This document shows positions 20,818 through 28,575 of a stretch of 64,000 bases of DNA, piece by piece. A program made the translations under genes and the position numbers. The notes beneath the pieces were generated by a model. That model saw only the letters and a list, made by a program, of their open reading frames with translations. It was not told where the DNA came from and ran no database searches. The DNA is from Novosphingobium huizhouense (GTDB lineage: Bacteria; Pseudomonadota; Alphaproteobacteria; Sphingomonadales; Sphingomonadaceae): NCBI RefSeq assembly GCF_020179475.1, contig NZ_JAILXZ010000003.1, positions 496,001 to 560,000 on the forward strand, in the 5' to 3' direction. Each line of letters opens with the position of its first letter. Position 1 is the first letter of the stretch.

Positions 20818-22488
20818 ATGACCATGCTCAAGGACCCCTCGGTCAAGTATCGCCCGTTCCCGCAGATCCACCTGCCCGATCGCCAGTGGCCCAATCGCGT
20901 CATCGACAAGGCCCCCCGCTGGCTGTCGACCGACATGCGCGACGGCAACCAGTCGCTGATCGACCCCATGGACGCGGAAAAGAAGGCCCGCTTCTTCGAC
21001 CTGCTGCTCAAGGTCGGCCTCAAGGAAATCGAAGTCGGCTTCCCCAGCGCGGGCGCCACCGAGTACGATTTCATCCGCGGCCTCGTCGATGAGGGGCGCA
21101 TCCCCGACGACGTCTTCGTCCAGGTGCTGACCCAGTCGCGCGAAGACCTGATCAAGACCAGCTTCGAAAGCCTCGCCGGCGCAAAGCAGGCTATCGTCCA
21201 CGTCTACAACGCCGTCTCGCCGCTGTGGCGCCAGGTGGTGTTCGGCATGGAAAAGGCCGAGATCCGCGAGATCGCCCGCGCCGGCGCCACTTTCCTGCGC
21301 GACCAGGCGGCCCGCTTCCCGCAGACCGACTGGCACTTCGAATACAGCCCCGAAACCTTCTCCACCGCCGAAGTCGATTTCAGCATCGAATGCTGCGAAG
21401 CGGTGATGGAGGTGCTCCAGCCCACCGTCGAAAAGCCGATCATCCTCAATCTGCCGGCCACGGTCGAAGCGGCGACGGCAAACATCTACGCCGACCAGAT
21501 CGAATATTTCTGCCGCAACCTGCCGGGCCGCGACCGCGCGGTGATATCCTTGCACACCCACAATGATCGCGGCACCGGCGTCGCCGCCGCCGAATTGGGG
21601 CTCATGGCCGGCGCCGACCGCGTCGAAGGCTGCCTGTTCGGCAATGGCGAGCGCACCGGCAACTGCTGCCTCGTCACCGTCGGCCTCAACCTCTACACGC
21701 AGGGCGTCGATCCGGGCCTCGATTTCTCGGACATCGACGAAGTCATCCAGACGGTCGAATACTGCAACCAGCTGCCCGTCCACCCGCGCCACCCCTATGG
21801 CGGCGAGCTGGTGTTCACGGCGTTTTCGGGCAGCCACCAGGATGCGATCAAGAAGGGCTTCGCCGCGCAGGAAAAGCGCAACGACGATCTCTGGGCCGTG
21901 CCCTACCTGCCAATCGACCCCGCCGACCTCGGCCGCAGCTATGAAGCGGTGATCCGCGTCAACTCGCAGTCCGGCAAGGGCGGCTTTGCCTGGGTGCTCG
22001 AACAGGACCAGGGCCTCAAGCTGCCCAAGAAGATGCAGGCGCACTTCTCGCGCCACGTGCAGGAACTGGCCGATGAACTGGGCCGCGAACTGCAGGCCGC
22101 CGACATCTGGAGTGTGTTCCGCAAGACCTACCGCCTCGAAGGCGCGCAGCGCTTCCAGCTGGTCGATTACGACGAAAGCCGCGCGCCCGACGGCACCCGC
22201 GTCTTCGCCGGCAAGATCGAGGTCGATGGCAAGGTCCGGTCGGTCAGCGGTCGCGGCAACGGCCTGATCTCGTCGGTCGTCGCCACGCTCAAGGACGGCT
22301 TCGGCATCGAGCTCGACGTGCGCGATTACACCGAACACGCCCTCACCGGCGGCAGCGACGCCCGCGCCGCCGCCTACGTCGAATGCGTCACCCCCGATGG
22401 CCGCGCGATCTGGGGCGTCGGCATCGACGAAGACGTCGCCACCGCCAGCGTCCGCGCCATCCTCAGCGCCGCCAACGCCGCGGGCTGA
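20818..22488 (+). CDS. leuA: 2-isopropylmalate synthase
   Basis: First committed step of leucine synthesis: acetyl-CoA + 2-oxoisovalerate. 556 residues, the long yeast/actinobacterial-like LeuA type. The catalytic HMGL-like barrel begins at [16 protein letters not shown] and holds the metal-binding HTHNDRGTG; the LeuA dimer/allosteric domain occupies about residues 430-556 and is where leucine would feed back. Two ATGs (20818 and 20824) are possible starts. Followed directly by a palindromic repeat. Confidence 0.96.
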   Translation: MTMLKDPSVKYRPFPQIHLPDRQWPNRVIDKAPRWLSTDMRDGNQSLIDPMDAEKKARFFDLLLKVGLKEIEVGFPSAGATEYDFIRGLVDEGRIPDDVFVQVLTQSREDLIKTSFESLAGAKQAIVHVYNAVSPLWRQVVFGMEKAEIREIARAGATFLRDQAARFPQTDWHFEYSPETFSTAEVDFSIECCEAVMEVLQPTVEKPIILNLPATVEAATANIYADQIEYFCRNLPGRDRAVISLHTHNDRGTGVAAAELGLMAGADRVEGCLFGNGERTGNCCLVTVGLNLYTQGVDPGLDFSDIDEVIQTVEYCNQLPVHPRHPYGGELVFTAFSGSHQDAIKKGFAAQEKRNDDLWAVPYLPIDPADLGRSYEAVIRVNSQSGKGGFAWVLEQDQGLKLPKKMQAHFSRHVQELADELGRELQAADIWSVFRKTYRLEGAQRFQLVDYDESRAPDGTRVFAGKIEVDGKVRSVSGRGNGLISSVVATLKDGFGIELDVRDYTEHALTGGSDARAAAYVECVTPDGRAIWGVGIDEDVATASVRAILSAANAAG

Positions 22489-22500
22489 AACCTCCCAGCT

Positions 22501-22615
22501 CCTCCCCGTTTTTGCCACAGGCACAAACGGGGAGGTGGCAGCCCGAAGGGCTGACGGGGGGTAAAAACCTACCCGCCCCAGTACGGGGAACCACCCGAAG
22601 GGTGGTGGAGAGGTC
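22501..22615. repeat. Palindromic repeat element, copy 1
   Basis: Three successive hairpins after leuA: an 11-bp stem (CCTCCCCGTTT 22501-22511 with 22525-22535), a 5-bp stem (22540-22544 with 22548-22552) and a 7-bp stem (ACCACCC 22590-22596 with GGGTGGT 22600-22606). The same arrangement, with shared words such as GGGGAGGTGGC and TGACGG, recurs at 62649-62784, so this is a dispersed element. Its first hairpin may also terminate leuA transcripts. Confidence 0.7.
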
Positions 22616-22647
22616 CTGCCCGGCACCGAAGTCTTACACTTGCATAT

Positions 22648-22665
22648 TGTACAAGACAACGTACA
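22648..22665 (+). promoter_or_regulatory. Operator of the yefM-yoeB pair
   Basis: TGTACA (22648-22653) and CGTACA (22660-22665), centres exactly 12 bp apart, inside the larger inverted repeat ATTGTAC/GTACAAT. Paired TGTACA hexamers with this spacing are the known binding site of YefM and the YefM-YoeB complex. It sits just before the antitoxin start. Confidence 0.75.
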
Positions 22666-22674
22666 ATGCACCCA

Positions 22675-22929
22675 ATGCGCACCACCTCCTACAGCGATCT
22701 TCGCAAGAACCTGGCCGCAATGCTCGACGCGGTAAGCGCCGATCACGAGCCCGTCGTGATCACCCGTGAACGCGGCAGGCCTTCCGCCGTGCTCATGTCG
22801 CTCGAGGATTACGCCTCGTTCGAGGAAACGCGCTACCTGCTGCGCAGCCCCGCCAACGCCGCCCGCCTCGCCGCCTCCATCGAAGCGCTCGAAGCCGGTG
22901 CCGGGACCGAGCGTCTCCTCGCCGAATGA
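22675..22929 (+). CDS. yefM: Antitoxin of the YefM/Phd family
   Basis: Labile antitoxin that neutralises YoeB and represses the operon. From ATG 22675 it gives 84 residues beginning MRTTSYSDLRKNLAAMLD, matching the E. coli YefM N terminus; an ATG three codons earlier (22666) directly abuts the operator. Conserved blocks are RERGRPSAVLMSLEDY and ETRYLLRSPANAARL. The stop overlaps the toxin start by four bases (ATGA). No Shine-Dalgarno sequence is evident. Confidence 0.92.
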   Translation: MRTTSYSDLRKNLAAMLDAVSADHEPVVITRERGRPSAVLMSLEDYASFEETRYLLRSPANAARLAASIEALEAGAGTERLLAE

Positions 22930-23180
22930 AGCTGATCTTCAGCGAACAGGCCTGGCAAGACTACCTCCACTGGCAGGACCACGACCGCAAACTCGTGCAG
23001 CGCATCAATGCGCTGATCAAGGAATGCAGCCGCACGCCCTTCGACGGCACCGGCAAACCCGAACCGCTGCGCGGGAGTCTGTCCGGCTGGTGGTCACGGC
23101 GCATCAATCAGGAACACAGACTGGTCTACAAGCCAAGCGAAGACGGTCTGCTGATCGCGCAGTGCCGGTATCACTACTAG
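22926..23180 (+). CDS. yoeB: mRNA interferase toxin YoeB
   Basis: Ribosome-dependent mRNA endonuclease. 84 residues, identical in length to E. coli YoeB, and the catalytic residues are at the same positions: Glu46, Arg65, His83 and Tyr84 (C terminus CRYHY). The toxin looks intact. Overlaps the antitoxin gene by four bases, so it is coupled to it. Confidence 0.94.
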   Translation: MKLIFSEQAWQDYLHWQDHDRKLVQRINALIKECSRTPFDGTGKPEPLRGSLSGWWSRRINQEHRLVYKPSEDGLLIAQCRYHY

Positions 23181-23305
23181 AGCGAGAAGGCTTAGAAGCG
23201 GCCTAGAAATCCTGCCCATCTTCCAATCCAAGCCAGCATGGTATGCTGGACCCCGCTTTTGGTCGCTGCGGGAAAGCATAGCATAATTCGCTGAGCCATG
23301 ACCGC

Positions 23306-23794
23306 TTGCGCCCAGTTGCGGTCATCGTTGACACCTATATGCTCACTCTGATGAAGCAAACTGCGGTCTCTTATCGTGTGAAGGATAAGCTGATTATCGG
23401 CTCCCTCGTTCGCACATCGATGGGTCTCGGCTTGGAAGTCGATCCTCGTCCCTTGATGATGACCACGCCGAATGATGACGTGGCGAACGCGCTCGAGGAA
23501 GCACTGGACGCCTCGGGAAAAGTGGTTGCTCATCCCACGCAAGACCAATGGAAAGGCTTCTTTCAGCCCTTCATAAAAGCGGCGGCAGTCCGCAGCTTTA
23601 AGGCGTTCATGACAGACGCAATTATGGTCTACATCAGCCGTCACGACGCTCAGCTTGAACTTGAGCCTTATCGCAACCTTGGGCCCAAGAATGGCTTCGA
23701 GTCGATACCCAGCGATGTGATCGTCCTACCCGCTGAGGATCTTGCTGGCGCGGTGAGCGAGCTCAAAGCGCTGCTCGACGGTAACGTCCGCTAA
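23306..23794 (+). CDS. Hypothetical protein (orphan)
   Basis: 162-residue soluble protein of unknown family; an in-frame ATG at 23339 would shorten it by 11 residues. No signal peptide or membrane segment. Composition is protein-like, with an acidic, Leu-rich C-terminal helix (PAEDLAGAVSELKALLD). Codon use is more AT-tolerant (TTT, AAA, CTT, GAT) than the neighbours, and it lies in a patch with toxin-antitoxin genes and repeats, which suggests acquisition. A weaker opposite-strand frame overlaps it. Confidence 0.6.
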   Translation: MRPVAVIVDTYMLTLMKQTAVSYRVKDKLIIGSLVRTSMGLGLEVDPRPLMMTTPNDDVANALEEALDASGKVVAHPTQDQWKGFFQPFIKAAAVRSFKAFMTDAIMVYISRHDAQLELEPYRNLGPKNGFESIPSDVIVLPAEDLAGAVSELKALLDGNVR

Positions 23795-24365
23795 CCACCA
23801 ATTCCCGTCATTCAGCGAAAGCTGGGATCGCTGACCGAGAAGCGGACCGTCAAGAAGGATACAGACTAACGGCCGACGCAGAGCGCTGCACTTCGACACC
23901 CCCAACCTTCCGAAACCGCGAGCGATGCCAGCTTCCGCTGGCATGACGACGATTGGCCCGCTCACCCACCCCACCCATCGTCGCCCCGTGCTCGACACGG
24001 GGCTCGGGCCCTTCCTCTCTGTCCTACACCACCCCATGCGCCTATGTTGCGCGCCGCTCTTTGAACCGTCGATCCACGAACCGCACTCGAGACATCATTG
24101 CTGACGCATGCGTCAGTTACCTGCCGAACCATTCTTATCCGACTTTCGCATTATCCAAATAAATCAGACGCATAGAGAATCGGAGTTTTTCCCCAGGACC
24201 GTGTCAACTCTGTCAACTTGAGGGACCCTCGACGGCTCCGTATCGCGCAAGCAGAGCAATGACCCCCTACTCGCCGAAGCCGCTTGTTTCCCTTGGCGAG
24301 GCCCTGCCCCTTCTGCATAGTCGTCCCCGCGCGCCCGTCAGAGGCCGACGACAAGAGAGAGAGCC
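23795..24365. other. Gene-free stretch with hairpin repeats
   Basis: No convincing gene. It holds a hairpin with perfect 8-bp stem (ATGCCAGC 23925-23932 with GCTGGCAT 23937-23944), another with CCCCGTG/CACGGGG (23984-23990 with 23996-24002) of the kind scattered in sphingomonad genomes, and a perfect 16-bp palindrome CTGACGCATGCGTCAG (24101-24116). The part from 24120 to 24200 is relatively AT-rich and probably carries the promoter of the amidohydrolase gene. Confidence 0.55.
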
Positions 24366-25415
24366 ATGCCTGAAGCCATTCTCGAACCCGACCTGCCGAT
24401 CATCGATCCGCACCACCACTTGTGGGACCTGCGCCCGCTGATCGATTCCTTCCCCCAGCCGCGCCATCCGTTCATCGAGGCGCTGACGCTCGCGCCGTAC
24501 TACACGTTCAACGAACTGCTGGCCGATACGCAATCGGGCCACAACGTGATCGGCACCGTGTTCATGGAATGCGGCGCGTTCTACCGCTCCGGCGCCGACC
24601 AGGCCTTCAAGCCGGTGGGCGAGGTCGAATACGTGAACGGCGTCGCCGCGCAGGGAGCGAGCGGGCTCTACGGCAATTACCGCCCTTGCGCCGGGATCAT
24701 CGGCCATGCCGACATGACGCTGGGCGACGATGCCAAGCGCGTGCTCGAACTGCTGATCGAGGCGGGCAACGGACGCTTCAAGGGAATCCGCCACCAGGGC
24801 GCCTGGGATGCCGATCCCGACGTGCTCGGCCCTCCGTTCCACGCCAGGGAAGGCCTCTATCTCAGCGACGATTTCCGCGCCGGTTTCAAGCACCTTGGCG
24901 CCATGGGCCTGACCTTCGATGCCTGGGTGGTCGAACCTCAGCTCGACGATGTCATTGAGCTGGCCCGCGCCTTCCCCGACCAGCCGATCGTGCTCGATCA
25001 TTGCGGCACGCCGCTCGGGATCGCCAGCTACAAGGGCAAGTTGCCCGAACGCTTCGACACCTGGCGCGCGAAAATCCGCACGCTGGCGGAATGCGAGAAC
25101 GTCTCGGTGAAACTGGGCGGCCTCGCCATGGCGTTCTGCATGATGCCCGACAAGGGCCCCGCCGCCGGGATCGGCTCGGAAGTGCTTGCAGGCATGTGGC
25201 GCCCCTACATCGAGACCTGCATCGATGCGTTCGGCCCTTCGCGCGCGATGTTCGAAAGCAACTTCCCGGTCGATCGCTGGGGCGCCGACTACCGCACGCT
25301 GTGGAATGCGTTCAAGCGGCTCGCCGCCGGGGCTTCCGCCGGCGAAAAGCGCGCGCTGTTCGCAGGGACCGCGGCCAGGGTCTACGGCGTCGAGCACCTG
25401 CTCGATCCCGCCTGA
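24366..25415 (+). CDS. Amidohydrolase family protein (amidohydrolase 2 type)
   Basis: Metal-dependent hydrolase of the amidohydrolase-2 group (COG3618-like, related to lactonases and decarboxylases of aromatic catabolism), 349 residues. The N-terminal metal motif is IIDPHHHLWD; KGIRHQGAWD, LDHCGTPLG and FESNFPVDRWG supply the other conserved positions. The substrate is not predictable. Monocistronic or co-transcribed with the nitronate monooxygenase-like gene 97 bases downstream. AGAGAGAG before the ATG acts as ribosome-binding site. Confidence 0.87.
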   Translation: MPEAILEPDLPIIDPHHHLWDLRPLIDSFPQPRHPFIEALTLAPYYTFNELLADTQSGHNVIGTVFMECGAFYRSGADQAFKPVGEVEYVNGVAAQGASGLYGNYRPCAGIIGHADMTLGDDAKRVLELLIEAGNGRFKGIRHQGAWDADPDVLGPPFHAREGLYLSDDFRAGFKHLGAMGLTFDAWVVEPQLDDVIELARAFPDQPIVLDHCGTPLGIASYKGKLPERFDTWRAKIRTLAECENVSVKLGGLAMAFCMMPDKGPAAGIGSEVLAGMWRPYIETCIDAFGPSRAMFESNFPVDRWGADYRTLWNAFKRLAAGASAGEKRALFAGTAARVYGVEHLLDPA

Positions 25416-25512
25416 CCTGCCCTCTCGGACGCTCGCCACGCGAGCCTTTGACAGCGGCGGCGCGGCTTGGTAGCGCCTGTTAATTGCCCGGTTAACGGGC
25501 TTTACGGGAGGA

Positions 25513-26499
25513 ATGCCGATGTCGCTGCCGCCGCTGTTTTCCAAGCTCCGCCTGCCAGTCATCGCCTCGCCCCTGTTCATCATTTCGGGCCCCGAGATGG
25601 TAATCGCCCAGTGCAAGGCGGGCGTCGTCGGCTCGTTCCCCTCGCTCAACGCACGGCCGATCAGCCAGCTCGACGAATGGCTGCACCAGATCACCGAAGA
25701 GCTGGCCAGCCACAACCGCGCCAATCCCGATCGTCCGGCGGCGCCCTTCGCGGTCAACCAGATCGTCCACAAGACCAACAACCGCCTCGATGAAGACATG
25801 GCCCTGTGCGAAAAGTGGCAGGTGCCGATGCTAATCACCTCATTGGGCGCACGCGAGGAAGTCTACGCCGCCGCCCACCGCTGGGGCGGGATCGTGCTGC
25901 ACGACGTGATCGACGACCGCTTTGCGCACAAGGCGATCGAAAAGGGCGCCGACGGCCTGATCCCCGTCGCGGCCGGCGCGGGTGGCCATGCCGGCACGCT
26001 CTCGCCCTTCGCGCTGATGCAGGAGATCCGCGCCTGGTTCGACGGCCCGGTGGCGCTGTCGGGCGCCATCGGCCATGGCCGCTCGATCCTTGCGGCGCAG
26101 GCGCTCGGCGCGGACTTCGCCTACATCGGCTCGGCCTGGATCGCGACCGAGGAAGCCCGCGCGCCCGAAGGCTACAAGAACGCCATCGTCGAAGGCCGCG
26201 CCGACGACATCGTCTATTCGAACCTGTTCACCGGCGTGCACGGCAACTACCTGCGCCCCTCGATCGTCGCCGCCGGGCTCGATCCCGACAACCTGCCGCA
26301 GAGCGATCCTTCCAAGATGAACTTCGGCTCGGGCGGCAATACCGAAGCCAAGGCATGGAAGGACATCTGGGGTTCGGGCCAGGGCATCGGCGCGATCCAC
26401 TCGGTGGAATCGGTCGAAACCCGCGTCGCCCGCTTCGAGGCCGAATACCGCGAAGCCGCCGCCGCGCTCGCCGCCAACAGCGCGCCCTTCGTCGGCTGA
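25513..26499 (+). CDS. Nitronate monooxygenase family flavoprotein
   Basis: FMN-dependent TIM-barrel enzyme of the 2-nitropropane dioxygenase/nitronate monooxygenase family, 328 residues. Conserved blocks: PVIASPLFIISGPEMVIAQ, the FMN phosphate-binding GADGLIPVAAGAGGHAGT, and ALSGAIGHGRSILAAQALGADFAYIGSAW. GGAGG precedes the start at 25513. True substrate may be propionate-3-nitronate or an enoyl-type compound; the family is often over-annotated. Confidence 0.87.
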   Translation: MPMSLPPLFSKLRLPVIASPLFIISGPEMVIAQCKAGVVGSFPSLNARPISQLDEWLHQITEELASHNRANPDRPAAPFAVNQIVHKTNNRLDEDMALCEKWQVPMLITSLGAREEVYAAAHRWGGIVLHDVIDDRFAHKAIEKGADGLIPVAAGAGGHAGTLSPFALMQEIRAWFDGPVALSGAIGHGRSILAAQALGADFAYIGSAWIATEEARAPEGYKNAIVEGRADDIVYSNLFTGVHGNYLRPSIVAAGLDPDNLPQSDPSKMNFGSGGNTEAKAWKDIWGSGQGIGAIHSVESVETRVARFEAEYREAAAALAANSAPFVG

Positions 26500-26515
26500 T
26501 CCGCCCGGACGCCTG

Positions 26516-27052
26516 CTATTCGGCGGCCACCGCGGTCTCCTGCCACAGCAACACCGCCATCGCGTCGAGGTCGGCATAGTCGAGCGCGCGTTCGCGGCGC
26601 GCGCGGGTCGGGTCGTTGCGGTGGAGCGCCGGGCCTTCCCAACGCGCCGGGTCGAGCAGCCGCCGCCGCAGCGCACGCTGGATGCAGTCCATCCGCATCA
26701 GCGCCTCGCGCGTCGCCAGCTCCGGATTGCGCCGCCGCGCGCGCGCCCAGCGGCGCTCGACCTGCCCGACCCGTTCGAGCACGAGGTCGCTGTATTCCCG
26801 ATGCGGACCGCGATGCAGCGGCAGGGCCATGCGCTCGGCCTCGCTGTCCGTCGCCGGCAGGAGCAGCCCGTTGCGGCGGAAATCGTCGATCCCGACATCG
26901 ACGCCGAGGCTGTCCATCATCGCCGCCAGCGCGGGCGTCGTGGCGAGCTGCCGCGGCAGGACGTGATGCCTTTGCAGCCCGGGATTGTAGCCGGGCAGTC
27001 CGGGCTGGTTGACCGCCCGGAACGGCAGCGAGGGGCGGACCGGCCCCTTCAC
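26516..27052 (-). CDS. AHH-domain protein (HNH/EndoVII-type nuclease fold)
   Basis: 178-residue protein with the AHH signature GYNPGLQRHHVLPRQL at about residue 20, then RRNGLLLPAT and LHRGPHREYSDLVLERV, the typical spacing of this predicted nuclease family found in many toxins. The C-terminal part is Arg-rich and helical. Start is GTG 27052, overlapping the stop of the upstream gene by four bases (GTGA), so it is translationally coupled. No secretion signal or toxin-delivery domain is attached, so a role as an intracellular nuclease or a domesticated member is equally possible. Confidence 0.75.
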   Translation of the reverse strand: MKGPVRPSLPFRAVNQPGLPGYNPGLQRHHVLPRQLATTPALAAMMDSLGVDVGIDDFRRNGLLLPATDSEAERMALPLHRGPHREYSDLVLERVGQVERRWARARRRNPELATREALMRMDCIQRALRRRLLDPARWEGPALHRNDPTRARRERALDYADLDAMAVLLWQETAVAAE

Positions 27053-27804
27053 GCGCTCCGGACGTGGATCAGGCCGTCGGCGTTCGGCTCCAGCCGAACA
27101 GCCCCGACACCGGACAGGACGACTTCGCGGGGTCCTTCGACCTTGCCATGGGCCACCAGCCAATCGACAAGCCGCACCGACACGCGAGCATCCTCCTCCT
27201 GCAAGATCCCGCCCGAGGAGTAGAGCCGGAATTCTTGACCAATCAGAAACGCCAGGCCGCGGCTGGTCAATTCGGACTCAGTTCTGGCGAACGTGGTCAT
27301 CGCGATCGCCGGGAACGGGCCGCCCTCGATCCACGCGTTGCACGCCTTCTCGAACCACTCGGGTGAAACAGCAGAGCCGGAAGGTTTCCAGAGTATCGCC
27401 TTCGCGTCGAGAGATTTCGCCAGATGGGTGATGATTCGTGCCGCGACGCGGATCACCGGCAAGAGATGTTCGGCGCCGAGCAGATGCGGCCCGGGCGCGA
27501 GCCCAACTGCTTCCAGCATGGCAAGATCGAGCGATGCCGGCAGCCCGACGGCGCTGGTCCTGGCGGCTGCGTCGTCGTGCACGGCCGGCAAGGGCGCACC
27601 CGGCGAAAGCCCGGTGAGGTCGAAGGTCAGGCCATCGCGCAGCACTTCGACCCACTCCGCCGGTCCGGCGTCGCGATGCGAGACGGTGAATACGCCGGCG
27701 CTGCGGGCGATCGCCTCGATCCTGTCGGCATCGGGACGCTGCCCGGGCGCCAGCAACAGCGCGGCCAAGGGTTTGCTCTGTGCTCGTCCTGCGATCCCAG
27801 ACAC
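27049..27804 (-). CDS. Hypothetical protein coupled to the AHH-domain gene
   Basis: 251-residue soluble protein of unknown function. GTG 27804 is chosen because GAAGGAG lies five bases before it; the frame continues nine codons upstream to a TTG without a better site. Segments such as AKAILWKPSGSAVSPEWFEKACNAWIEGGPFPAIAMTTF and TSRGLAFLIGQEFRL faintly recall DUF4261-like proteins, which I cannot confirm. The C terminus overlaps the AHH-domain gene, suggesting a two-gene unit. Confidence 0.72.
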   Translation of the reverse strand: MSGIAGRAQSKPLAALLLAPGQRPDADRIEAIARSAGVFTVSHRDAGPAEWVEVLRDGLTFDLTGLSPGAPLPAVHDDAAARTSAVGLPASLDLAMLEAVGLAPGPHLLGAEHLLPVIRVAARIITHLAKSLDAKAILWKPSGSAVSPEWFEKACNAWIEGGPFPAIAMTTFARTESELTSRGLAFLIGQEFRLYSSGGILQEEDARVSVRLVDWLVAHGKVEGPREVVLSGVGAVRLEPNADGLIHVRSA

Positions 27805-27885
27805 GCCTGCTCCTTCGCCCCGTCCCGGCAAGAATGTCGCAGCATCTCCGCTCGCGAGGCGACGCTGCCCGGCGCATTCCTTACA

Positions 27886-28392
27886 TCAAAAAATGCCGAT
27901 ATCGAGACCGGCTGCAAACCCCTGTCCCAATTCGCGACATTGTCGGATTGCACCACTCTCGAGCTGCTTGGGCGCAAGGATTTGTGCCGAAGTCTGGGCC
28001 TGGCAATCAAGAATGAGACCCGGCTGCACCTGCCGCAGGCGCCAGCCGGTGACGATCCGCTCGATCTGCGCCTGCGCTCCCTGCCCGGCCGAACCGGCGG
28101 TCACCACGCTGGCATAGGGCCGCCCCTCGATCGCCCCGAGCAGCGGATAGTAGCAGCGGTCGAAGAACTCCTTCATCGCGCCCGTCATCGTCCCGAGGTT
28201 CTCGGGGCAGACGAAAAGGTAACCGCCCGCCGCTGCCATGTGCGCCACGGTCGCCTCCTCGGCGCGCAGCAGCCGCGCCGGGTAGCCGGCCTCGTCCGCG
28301 CCCGCCGCCGCGGCCCGCGCCGCCTGTTCGGCAGCGCCGGTGCGGCTGTGCCATACGATCAGCAACGATCCGCTGGGTCCGGGGTCGGTCAC
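27886..28392 (-). CDS. Flavodoxin/NADPH-dependent FMN reductase-like protein
   Basis: 168-residue flavodoxin-fold protein. The FMN phosphate loop is WHSRTGAAEQAARAA; the block CPENLGTMTGAMKEFFDRCYYPLLG is typical of NAD(P)H-dependent oxidoreductases of this fold. Start GTG 28392 is set by GGAAGGG just upstream. The frame is open much further upstream but only as an antisense shadow of recJ. Divergent from recJ. Confidence 0.85.
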   Translation of the reverse strand: MTDPGPSGSLLIVWHSRTGAAEQAARAAAAGADEAGYPARLLRAEEATVAHMAAAGGYLFVCPENLGTMTGAMKEFFDRCYYPLLGAIEGRPYASVVTAGSAGQGAQAQIERIVTGWRLRQVQPGLILDCQAQTSAQILAPKQLESGAIRQCRELGQGFAAGLDIGIF

Positions 28393-28575
28393 GTGCCCTT
28401 CCGCAGTCGCCGGCACCTGCCACGATCGGCTTCGGCGACGCGCGCGATGCGACCACAGGATACCGGGCAAAGTCAACCGTGGCGCGCGTTGCCGACCCGG
28501 CCCGTTCCGCCCCCCCGCGGAGTCCGACAGGGCGATCTTTCCGCGCGCGCCGGATTGGTCTAGCGCGGAGCCGAT

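Noticed and set aside
23192..23644. Opposite-strand 150-codon frame overlapping the orphan gene
   Set aside because: Less protein-like composition (many Cys and His) than the plus-strand frame; only one of them can be right.
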